A stretch of DNA of 64,000 nucleotides from Rhizobiaceae bacterium (GTDB lineage Bacteria; Pseudomonadota; Alphaproteobacteria; Rhizobiales; Rhizobiaceae). The DNA is taken from positions 1 to 64,000 of the forward strand of contig JANQKQ010000004.1 in NCBI GenBank assembly GCA_028281105.1, in the 5' to 3' direction. The number at the start of each line of letters is the position of its first letter. The first letter of the stretch is position 1. Shown here in pieces: positions 37,001-44,233 of the stretch. Made by a program: the position numbers and the translations under genes. A model generated the notes under the pieces. The model saw only the letters and a list, made by a program, of their open reading frames with translations, had not been told where the DNA came from and made no database searches.

Positions 37001-37830
37001 GGGCTATCGGCGCGCTGGAGGAAGAAGCGTGCGACAATCCGATCGCCGCACGCATGGCGGAGGAGCGAAGCCGGCTCATCGATGAGGGCATCGGCGAGGA
37101 TGAGGCAGGTCGGCGCGCCGGCCACCGCATCTTCGGCTCCAAGCCCGGCGCCTACGGAGCGGGCCTGCAGGTATTGATCGACGAGGAGGGCTGGGCCGAT
37201 CGCGGCGATCTGGCGCAGGCCTATCTGGCGTGGGGCGGCTACGCCTACGGCGCGCGCGCCGACGGCGACGAGGAGCGCGAGACCTTCATCCGCCGGCTGG
37301 AAAGCGTCGAGGCGGTGATCCACAACCAGGACAATCGCGAACACGATCTGCTCGATTCCGACGACTACTACCAGTTCGAGGGCGGGATGACGGCAGCCGT
37401 CGAACATGTTTCGGGCGCCCGCCCGGCGATCTATCACAACGATCACTCAAGACCCGAGCGCCCGGTGATCCGCGCCCTTGACGACGAGATCGGCCGGGTG
37501 GTGCGCGCACGCGCCTCCAATCCCAAATGGATCGAGGGCGTGATGCGCCACGGCTACAAGGGCGGCTTCGAGATGGCGGCGACCGTGGACTATCTGTTCG
37601 CGTTCTCGGCCACCACCGGGGCGGTGCGCAATCACCATTTCGACCTGGTCTACGAGGCCTATCTGGGCGATGAGCGAGTGCGCGAGTTCTTAAGCGACGC
37701 CAACCCGGCGGCGCTCGCCGAGATGGCGCGGCGGTTTGCCGAGGCGGTCGAGCGCGGCTTGTGGACACCGCGGTCCAATTCGGCGAAGGTTCTGTTGGAA
37801 AGACTGGCGGCGAGGAAGGCAGATGGCTGA
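34084..37830 (+). CDS. cobN: Aerobic cobaltochelatase subunit CobN
   Basis: 1,248 residues, close to the family length of about 1,270. Recognisable stretches include [80 protein letters not shown]-type sequence, and [19 protein letters not shown] with [13 protein letters not shown]. CobN is the catalytic subunit that inserts cobalt into hydrogenobyrinic acid a,c-diamide together with the AAA+ partners CobS and CobT (chelatase type), which are not in this window. Starts 4 bp after cobW and overlaps cobO by 8 bp. Confidence 0.96.
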   Translation: [1248 protein letters not shown]

Positions 37831-38461
37831 AAAATCCCAACGACTCAAAGAGATGAGCGAGGCCGAGCTCGACGCCCGCCACGCCGACAAGATGCGCAAG
37901 AAGAAGGCCGCGCGCGACAAGATCATCGCCACCAAGACGATCGAGAAGGGGCTGACGATCGTCCACACTGGCAAGGGCAAGGGCAAGTCGACGGCCGCCT
38001 TCGGCATGGTGTTCCGCGCGCTGGGCAACGGCATGAAGGTGGGCGTGGTCCAGTTCGTCAAGGGCAAGTGGGGCACGGGCGAGCGAGCGATTCTTGAAAA
38101 ACTTGGCGATCAGGTGACCATGGCGACCATGGGCGAGGGCTTCACCTGGGAAACCCAGGACCGTCAGCGCGACATCGCCGCCGCCCGCGCGGCCTGGGAC
38201 AAGGCCAAGGCGATGATCTGCGACGACGAGCACGACATGGTGTTGTGCGACGAGCTCAACATCGTGCTGCGCTACGACTATTTGCCGATCGCCGAAGTGA
38301 TCGAGGTGCTCAAGGCCAAGCCGGCGATGAAGCACGTGATCATCACCGGCCGCAACGCCAAGGACGAGCTGATCGAGTTCGCCGACCTGGTCACCGAGAT
38401 GGAAATGGTCAAGCATCCCTTCCGATCGGGCGTCAAAGCCCAGGTAGGGATTGAGTTTTAG
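37823..38461 (+). CDS. cobO: Cob(I)yrinic acid a,c-diamide adenosyltransferase
   Basis: 212 residues, BtuR/CobA(Salmonella)/CobO family. P-loop HTGKGKGKSTAAFGM, VVQFVKGKWGTGER, VLCDELNIVLRYDY and HVIITGRNAKDELIE. Adds the 5'-deoxyadenosyl group to the cobalt of the corrinoid. The start overlaps the end of cobN, showing translational coupling; last gene of the riboswitch operon as judged by the gap after it. Confidence 0.95.
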   Translation: MAEKSQRLKEMSEAELDARHADKMRKKKAARDKIIATKTIEKGLTIVHTGKGKGKSTAAFGMVFRALGNGMKVGVVQFVKGKWGTGERAILEKLGDQVTMATMGEGFTWETQDRQRDIAAARAAWDKAKAMICDDEHDMVLCDELNIVLRYDYLPIAEVIEVLKAKPAMKHVIITGRNAKDELIEFADLVTEMEMVKHPFRSGVKAQVGIEF

Positions 38462-38505
38462 CCGGCCTTGGCCAATCATGGACGTCCTGGGAGAGAGGGA
38501 CGCCC

Positions 38506-38940
38506 ATGGCCCTGGCAATCGTCGACAGCATCAAGGCCTTTCTGGACGCGGACAAGTCCGTGCGCCGGGTCGCCGATGATGTGGAGCTTACCGCCGAGCT
38601 TATCCTGCTGGTGCGCATGATGTTCGCCGACGGCGAGCTCAAACCCGCCGAGATGGCCAACTTCAAGCGCATCTGCGCCACCGCCTTCGCCATCCCCGAA
38701 GAAGACGTACCGTCCGTCCTCAACTACCTGAAGGACTTCGGCTATTCGACCACGGCGGCCGAGGCGGCCGCGATGTTCGAGGAACTCGACATCGAGCGCA
38801 AGCGGGCGCTGCTGGTGCACATGTACTCGATCGCCAAGTCCGACGAGGAACTGCACCCGGACGAGGCGGGGCTGATCCGCCACACGGCGGAGATTTTGGG
38901 GCTCAAGGCGGAGGATCTGGCGCGGCTGAAGCCGGGGTAA
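38506..38940 (+). CDS. TerB-like protein
   Basis: 144 residues, all-helical. LILLVRMMFADGELKPAEMA and LLVHMYSIAKSDEELHPDEA are the paired Asp/Glu-rich helices of the TerB/DjlA-N fold, which may bind metal. Ends in a helical AEILGLKAEDLARL. Function unknown: members occur in tellurite-resistance operons and widely elsewhere. No ter genes are near. Lies 44 bp after cobO with its own ribosome site (gagagaggg). Confidence 0.72.
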   Translation: MALAIVDSIKAFLDADKSVRRVADDVELTAELILLVRMMFADGELKPAEMANFKRICATAFAIPEEDVPSVLNYLKDFGYSTTAAEAAAMFEELDIERKRALLVHMYSIAKSDEELHPDEAGLIRHTAEILGLKAEDLARLKPG

Positions 38941-39006
38941 TTGCTGGCCCATTGCTGCCTCAATTCGAATCTAGGTATATTTTCCTCTAGGGGAAGATTG
39001 CGGACA

Positions 39007-39879
39007 ATGGCGGCGATTCGAGCGGGTTTGTTGGTTCTGGGTCTGGTGTTGCTTGTGATGCCGGCCGAGGCCGGTCCCGCTGGCGGTGAAAGGCTGTCTT
39101 CCGAAGAGCAGCGTTTTCTATCCAAGTACACGCAACTCAAGAACGAGCGCATGCATTCCTTGCACTGGTTCCGTCGGGATTTGAGCCCGTGGCTTCCCTA
39201 TTTGAAGCAACCGTTTGAGGACGGGTTATCGGAACGCGACAAGAAACGATATCTTGACGCTCAGAACGTTCATCGGTGCTATGAAGTCAGCGACCTTGAC
39301 GTTAAGGGGTTCCTCAACCTGTATCCTCAGTTGGGCCGACTGTTCACTGACTTGTCGATCCGGTACGATTTCATCATTGACGTTGCATCGGAGTTAAGCC
39401 GCGGGAAGCGTCGCTGCGCCGCACTGCAACATCTGGACCGCGACTTTCTGGTGCGGGCACGCGGTGTGGATGTCGAAATAGAGGGAGAAGATTGGAGCAA
39501 GAATGAGCGACTTGCCCTACCGGCGGCGGCATATCCGTGGCCGAATTCGGACAATCCGTTGCACCAGTTGAAGCTGGTCGCTTTTTGCGGAGACTATAGG
39601 CCGGCCATTGCCGATCTGCTGCAGTTCGATCGGGCCTATGAAGATGTGCTCACCTCAACGGAGCGGGCCTATCTGCGCACCCGTGCTTTCCACCATGAAA
39701 TTAAACCTTACCGGACCGCCGACGCAGTCAGTGCGACGACAAAGTTTCTCCCCGCGCATATGCGGTCGAACTGGAGTGCGTTCAGCTATCCGATCGACCC
39801 TTGGGAGTTCGGTCAGGTGCTGCCGCGCTGGTATGAATTGTGCCGGACAACCCGGTTCTTGCATATTTTTGAGGAATGA
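39007..39879 (+). CDS. Secreted protein of unknown function
   Basis: 290 residues with a clear signal peptide (MAAIRAGLLVLGLVLLVMPAEA) and an acidic/basic mature part with several Trp and Cys residues (WFRRDLSPWLPYLKQPF, HRCYEVSD, KRRCAALQHLD, LVAFCGDYRP, WYELCRTTRF), so periplasmic or exported with possible disulfides. I recognise no family. The sequence is visibly less GC-rich than the cob genes on both sides and uses rarer codons, hinting at acquisition. An in-frame upstream ATG would add 22 residues ahead of the signal peptide and is less likely. Confidence 0.65.
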   Translation: MAAIRAGLLVLGLVLLVMPAEAGPAGGERLSSEEQRFLSKYTQLKNERMHSLHWFRRDLSPWLPYLKQPFEDGLSERDKKRYLDAQNVHRCYEVSDLDVKGFLNLYPQLGRLFTDLSIRYDFIIDVASELSRGKRRCAALQHLDRDFLVRARGVDVEIEGEDWSKNERLALPAAAYPWPNSDNPLHQLKLVAFCGDYRPAIADLLQFDRAYEDVLTSTERAYLRTRAFHHEIKPYRTADAVSATTKFLPAHMRSNWSAFSYPIDPWEFGQVLPRWYELCRTTRFLHIFEE

Positions 39880-39905
39880 CAGAGTTCCCGGCGTGAAGCG
39901 CCTAG

Positions 39906-40211
39906 TCAAACACCCCGGCAGCCATTTGCCCTTGCTTCTCGGCGCAAACGTTCGCGCTCGGTTCTGTCGGTTTCGATCTTTTGCCTGAGGTGCTCGATCC
40001 TAACTTTCAACCGTTCCGTATCAGCGGAAGGCACATGGAGGCCCGAGCTCGGACCGTTGTCAAGAATGATCGTCATGTTCATGGCGATCAGCTTCTCCAA
40101 CTCCTTTCGAGATTTGCCGAGTTCTTTCTTCTCCTCCTCGATGAGGAAACTCAGGTCTGGGATTCGGCGCATGATATCGGCGCACAACATTTCCTGACTG
40201 GGCTTTGCCAC
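39906..40211 (-). CDS. Small coiled-coil protein of unknown function
   Basis: 101 residues from a GTG start (VAKPSQEMLC) that has GGAGAA 5 bp upstream on the minus strand; the frame remains open to 40289, but without such a site. Two charged helical stretches, EEEKKELGKSRKELEKL and TERLKVRIEHLRQKIETDRT, predict a coiled coil separated by a short beta-like MNMTIILD. No membrane segment and no recognised family. Converges on the secreted orphan, 26 bp away. Lower GC than neighbouring cob genes. Coding status is probable but not proven. Confidence 0.5.
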   Translation of the reverse strand: MAKPSQEMLCADIMRRIPDLSFLIEEEKKELGKSRKELEKLIAMNMTIILDNGPSSGLHVPSADTERLKVRIEHLRQKIETDRTERERLRREARANGCRGV

Positions 40212-40336
40212 AACAATTCTCCTTGCGATTTTCCGCAAGGCTAACGCGGCTTCATCATGTGGGGATAAGTTTGCGTCCGCGCACCACAATCCCGTTTGAC
40301 CGACCCTTTCGTCACGACTAGATTGCCGCTAATTCG

Positions 40337-40415
40337 ACGGTGCCCCGCAACAGGGGGCTGAAAGAGATCCGGGTGCGGTCGACCCAAGCAGGGGGCCAAG
40401 ACCGGGGCTGTCTCG
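40337..40415 (+). promoter_or_regulatory. Apparent 5' half of a degenerate cobalamin riboswitch
   Basis: ACGGTGCCCC, GGCTGAAAGAG, CCGGGTG and GACCGGGGCTGTCTCG occur in the order and spacing of the first half of a cobalamin riboswitch. The loop gacccaagcagggggc is nearly identical to gacccaaacagggggc in the intact riboswitch at 32 kb. The second half (GCCACTG, GGGAAGG, GAGCCAGGAGACC) is not found in the ~85 bp before cbiX. That remaining stretch instead holds GC-rich inverted repeats. It probably derives from a riboswitch for the cbiX operon that has lost its effector-binding core. Confidence 0.45.
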
Positions 40416-40501
40416 TTTCAACGGCCGGAGGGCGTTTTCGCCGCCGGCCGATGCTCTCCGGCATCGGCGAATCCTTTAGACACCGCCACCGGAGGCCGCC
40501 G

Positions 40502-41632
40502 ATGAAACTGCCCACCGACACCGCGATCATGGTCTGCGGCCATGGCAGCCGCAACCAGAACGCCGCGCGCGAATTCTCCAAGGTGGCGCAGGGTCTGCGC
40601 GCACGATTTCCGCACGCGCCGGTGGAATACGGCTATCTGGAGTTCTGCAACCCGGTCATCCATGCCGGGCTCGACGCGTTGAAGGAAGAGGGCGCCAGGC
40701 GCATCCTGGCGGTGCCGGGCATGCTGTTCGCCGCCGGCCACGCCAAGAACGACATCCCCTCCGTGCTCAACACCTGGCAGGCGCAGAACCCGGACGTTTC
40801 GGTGCAATACGGCCGCGAACTGGGCGTGGACCTGAAGATGATCCGCGCCGCCGGCGAGCGGGTGCGTGAGGCGATCGCGGCGGCCGACGCCGAGCACGGG
40901 CCGCTGCCGCTCACCGAGACCCTGCTGATGGTGGTCGGGCGCGGCGCCTCCGACCCGGACGCCAACTCCAACGTGGCGAAGGTCACCCGCATGCTGTGGG
41001 AGGGGCTGGGGCTCGGCTGGGCGGAGACCTGTTACTCCGGCGTCACCTTCCCGCTGGTGGAGCCGGGCCTGGAGCATGCCGCGCGCCTGGGCTACCGGCG
41101 CATCATCGTGTTTCCGTACTTCCTGTTCACCGGCGTGCTTGTCAAGCGCATCTACACGCACACCGACTGGGTTGCCGCGCGGCACCGCGACATCCAGTTC
41201 GTCAAGGCCGGCTACCTGAACGATCATCCATTGGTGCTCGACACCTTCGTCGACCGGGTCGGCGAGATCCTGGAAGGCGCGGCGGTGATGAACTGCCAGA
41301 TGTGCAAATATCGCGAACAGGTGCTGGGCTTCGAGGCGGAGGTGGGCCTGGCGCAGGAAAGCCATCACCACCACGTCGAGGGCATCGGCGGCGGGCTGGA
41401 GAACTGCCCGTGCAACGGCGACTGCGACGCCTCATGCCGCGACGAGGCGTTTTGCAAGAAACACGGCCTGCCGTGGACGCCGCTGCACGATCACTCTCAT
41501 GATCACTCCCATGACCATGGGCATTCGCACGGTCATGACTATCACCACCACGACCACCATCATCATCCGTACCCCCATGCCGACCATCCGCACGGGCCGG
41601 TGTCGATGCGCAAACCTGGCGGAACGAACTGA
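40502..41632 (+). CDS. cbiX: Sirohydrochlorin cobaltochelatase CbiX, long Fe-S/His-rich form
   Basis: 376 residues. Two CbiX-like halves: the first has the catalytic His in VCGHGSRNQ and a second in AAGHAKND, the second half has VVGRGASDPD. Then come the MNCQMC motif known to hold a 4Fe-4S cluster in long CbiX proteins, a Cys-rich stretch (ENCPCNGDCDASCRDEAFC) and a C-terminal His tract (HDHSHDHSHDHGHSH and more), probably cobalt storage. Inserts Co(II) into sirohydrochlorin, the first step of the early-cobalt route. Start at MKLPTDTAIM with ggagg upstream; cobH follows after 2 bp. Confidence 0.93.
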   Translation: MKLPTDTAIMVCGHGSRNQNAAREFSKVAQGLRARFPHAPVEYGYLEFCNPVIHAGLDALKEEGARRILAVPGMLFAAGHAKNDIPSVLNTWQAQNPDVSVQYGRELGVDLKMIRAAGERVREAIAAADAEHGPLPLTETLLMVVGRGASDPDANSNVAKVTRMLWEGLGLGWAETCYSGVTFPLVEPGLEHAARLGYRRIIVFPYFLFTGVLVKRIYTHTDWVAARHRDIQFVKAGYLNDHPLVLDTFVDRVGEILEGAAVMNCQMCKYREQVLGFEAEVGLAQESHHHHVEGIGGGLENCPCNGDCDASCRDEAFCKKHGLPWTPLHDHSHDHSHDHGHSHGHDYHHHDHHHHPYPHADHPHGPVSMRKPGGTN

Positions 41633-41634
41633 CG

Positions 41635-42279
41635 ATGGCGGTGCCCGAACATCTGCGCGATCCGGCGGCGATCACGCGCCAATCGTTCGCCATCGTCGAG
41701 GCGGAGGCCGGGCTGGAACGGCTGCCCGAGCCGATGCGCGCGATCGCGACGCGGCTCGTCCACGCCAGCGGCATGGTCGACATCGTCGACGATCTTCGGT
41801 TTTCCGATGGAGCCGCGGAGGCGGGTCTCAAAGCGTTGGCGGCGGGTGCGGCCGTCTTCACCGACGTGGAGATGGTGCGTGCCGGCATCATCGCCAACCG
41901 GCTGCCTGCCGGCTGCGAGGTGATCTGCGCGCTGAACGATCCGAGCGTCGGCAATCTGGCAAAGACGATCGCCAATACCCGTTCGGCGGCGGCTATCGAC
42001 TTGTGGGGCCAGCGGCTGGAAGGAGCCGTCGCGGTGTTCGGCAACGCGCCTACGGCGCTGTTCCGGCTGCTGGAACGGATCGACAATGGCGGGCCGAGAC
42101 CGTCCGTGATTTTGGGTTTCCCGGTCGGCTTCGTCGGTGCGGCTGAATCGAAAGCGGAATTGGCCAGCCATCCGCGTGGCTGCCAGTTCATCACCCTGGC
42201 CGGCCGGCGCGGCGGCAGCGCGATGGCCGCGGCGGCGGTCAATGCGCTGGCTGAGGCCCTGGCTGCGAGCGCCTCATGA
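41635..42279 (+). CDS. cobH: Precorrin-8X methylmutase (CobH/CbiC)
   Basis: 214 residues. DPAAITRQSFAIVEAEA, RLVHASGMVDIVDDLRFS (catalytic His), GAAVFTDVEMVRAGI, and C-terminal VILGFPVGFVGAAESKAEL. Moves the C11 methyl group to C12 to give hydrogenobyrinic or cobyrinic acid. The stop overlaps the cobL start in ATGA. Confidence 0.95.
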   Translation: MAVPEHLRDPAAITRQSFAIVEAEAGLERLPEPMRAIATRLVHASGMVDIVDDLRFSDGAAEAGLKALAAGAAVFTDVEMVRAGIIANRLPAGCEVICALNDPSVGNLAKTIANTRSAAAIDLWGQRLEGAVAVFGNAPTALFRLLERIDNGGPRPSVILGFPVGFVGAAESKAELASHPRGCQFITLAGRRGGSAMAAAAVNALAEALAASAS

Positions 42280-43493
42280 CCGCCTGGCTCGACATCGTCG
42301 GCATCGGCGAGGACGGCATGGCCGGCCTGTCGGTCGCCGCGCGCGCCGCGGTCGAGGCGGCGGACGTGATCATCGGCGGCGACCGGCATCATTCGCTCGC
42401 GGATAATGTCACCGCCGAGCGCATCGCCTGGCCGTCGCCCTTCGACGCGATGATCGACACGATCAGGGGCCTGCGCGGCCGGCGGCCGGTGATCCTGGTG
42501 ACCGGTGATCCGCTCTGGTACTCGGTCGGCGCGCGGATCACCCGGGCGATCCCGGCCGAAGAAATCCGCTTCCATCCTCAGCTTTCCGCCTTCCAATGGG
42601 CCTCGTGCCGGATGGGCTGGAGCATGGCCGATCTCGAACCGCTGACCGTGCACGGGCGCGCGGTGAGCCAGATCGTGCCGCACATCGCCCCAGGTGCCCG
42701 ACTGCTGGTGTTGGCGCAGAACACGGAGACCCCGCGCGCCGTCGCCGACCTGCTGGTCGGGCGTGGTTTCGGCGACAGTGCGATGACGGCGCTGGCGGCG
42801 CTGGGCGGACCGCACGAGTTGCGGTTCGATGCCCGCGCCGCCGACTGGGATCATGCGGTGCCGGATTTCCACACCCTGGCGATCGAATGCGTCGCCGGGC
42901 GCGATGCGCGCTGGTATCCGCGCGTGGGCGGCTTGGCCGACGAAGCCTTCGCCCACGACGGCATGCTGACGAAGAGCCACGTGCGCGCAGCGACCCTGGC
43001 GAGCCTGAAGCCCTACGCGCACGCGCTGCTTTGGGACGTGGGCGCGGGCTGCGGTTCGGTGGGGATCGAGTGGATGCGCGCCGCGCGCGAGGCGCGGACC
43101 ATCGCCATCGAGCCGGTGGCCGAGCGGTGCGCCCTGATCGAGCAAAACGCGCGGGCTCTGGGGACCGAGAAGATCGAGATCGTGACGCAGCCCGCGCCCG
43201 CCTCGCTCGCCGGCCTGCCGGCGCCGGACGCGGTTTTCATCGGCGGCGGGATCGCCGAGGACGGCCTGTTCGAGGCGTGCTGGCGGTCGTTGCGGCCCGG
43301 CGGCCGGCTGGTGGCAAACGTCGTGACGGTGGAAGGTGAGGCGCGATTGGCCGAGCTGTTCGCCCGCCACGGCGGCGAGCTTTCCCGCATCGCGGTGTCT
43401 AAGGCCGAGCCGGTGGGCTCGCTCACCGGCTGGCGGTCAGCGATGCCGGTCACCCAATGGGTGGTGGTCAAGCCGTGGGACGGCGAGGGATGA
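42276..43493 (+). CDS. cobL: Precorrin-6Y C5,15-methyltransferase (decarboxylating) CobL (CbiE-CbiT fusion)
   Basis: 405 residues. The N-terminal CbiE-like tetrapyrrole methyltransferase (about 1-205; LDIVGIGEDGMAGLS, VILVTGDPLWYSVG) is fused to a CbiT-like Rossmann methyltransferase (about 225-405; LWDVGAGCGSVGIEWMRA). Methylates C5 and C15 and decarboxylates the acetate at C12. Overlaps cobI by 4 bp. Confidence 0.95.
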   Translation: MTAWLDIVGIGEDGMAGLSVAARAAVEAADVIIGGDRHHSLADNVTAERIAWPSPFDAMIDTIRGLRGRRPVILVTGDPLWYSVGARITRAIPAEEIRFHPQLSAFQWASCRMGWSMADLEPLTVHGRAVSQIVPHIAPGARLLVLAQNTETPRAVADLLVGRGFGDSAMTALAALGGPHELRFDARAADWDHAVPDFHTLAIECVAGRDARWYPRVGGLADEAFAHDGMLTKSHVRAATLASLKPYAHALLWDVGAGCGSVGIEWMRAAREARTIAIEPVAERCALIEQNARALGTEKIEIVTQPAPASLAGLPAPDAVFIGGGIAEDGLFEACWRSLRPGGRLVANVVTVEGEARLAELFARHGGELSRIAVSKAEPVGSLTGWRSAMPVTQWVVVKPWDGEG

Positions 43494-44233
43494 GCGGCAC
43501 GCTGTACGGTGTCGGTGTCGGACCTGGCGATCCCGAACTGCTGACCGTCAAGGCGCACCGGCTGATCGCCTGCGCCAAGGTGATCGCCTATCCCGCGCCG
43601 GACGATGGCCAGAGCTTTGCGCGCTCGATCGTGGCGGAATTTCTGCCCGCCGGCGTCCGCGAGATCGCGATCGTCATCCCGATGCGCGCCAGCCGTTTCC
43701 CGGCGCGGGAAGTCTACGACGAAGCGGCGAAGACGATCGGCGCGCATCTGGAGGCGGGCGAGGACGTGGTGGCGCTGTGCGAGGGCGATCCGTTCTTCTA
43801 CGGCTCGTTCATGTATCTATTCGAGCGGCTGGCGGGAAGCTTCCCGGTCGAGATCGTCCCGGGCGTGTCGTCGCTGATGGCGGCGGCCGCCGCGCTAGGC
43901 CGGCCGCTTGCCGCGCGCAATGACGTGCTCACCGTCATCCCCGCGCCGCTGGCGAACGAGGAGATCGTGGCCCGGCTGCAAGGCGCGCAAGCAGCGGCGA
44001 TCATCAAGATCGGCCGGCATTTCGACCGGGTGCGCGGCCTGATCGAGCGGGCCGGGCTGACGCAACATGCCGGCTATCTAGAGCGGGTCAGCCTGGCCAA
44101 TCAGCGCATCGCGCCATTGTCGCAGCTATCGCCGGGCGCGGCGCCTTACTTTTCGATCATCCTGATCTATCGCGGCGCGGAAGGCTGGATCGGCGATTGC
44201 CCGATTCCGCAGGCGATGGAGGTGTCGTCGTGA
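43490..44233 (+). CDS. cobI: Precorrin-2 C20-methyltransferase (CobI/CbiL)
   Basis: 247 residues. YGVGVGPGDPELLTVKAHRL, VIAYPAP, the glycine loop ALCEGDPFFYGSFMY and IVPGVSSLMAAAAALGRPL are typical. Adds the C20 methyl from SAM. The ATG overlaps the cobL stop (ATGA), and its stop overlaps the next GTG. Confidence 0.94.
   Translation: MSGTLYGVGVGPGDPELLTVKAHRLIACAKVIAYPAPDDGQSFARSIVAEFLPAGVREIAIVIPMRASRFPAREVYDEAAKTIGAHLEAGEDVVALCEGDPFFYGSFMYLFERLAGSFPVEIVPGVSSLMAAAAALGRPLAARNDVLTVIPAPLANEEIVARLQGAQAAAIIKIGRHFDRVRGLIERAGLTQHAGYLERVSLANQRIAPLSQLSPGAAPYFSIILIYRGAEGWIGDCPIPQAMEVSS

Noticed and set aside
40337..40415. TPP riboswitch as an explanation for the cbiX leader
   Set aside because: GGTGCC and GGCTGAAA vaguely resemble the thi box, but the downstream ACCTGATCTGG and CCAGCG elements are missing, whereas similarity to the intact cobalamin riboswitch, including the shared loop, is better.
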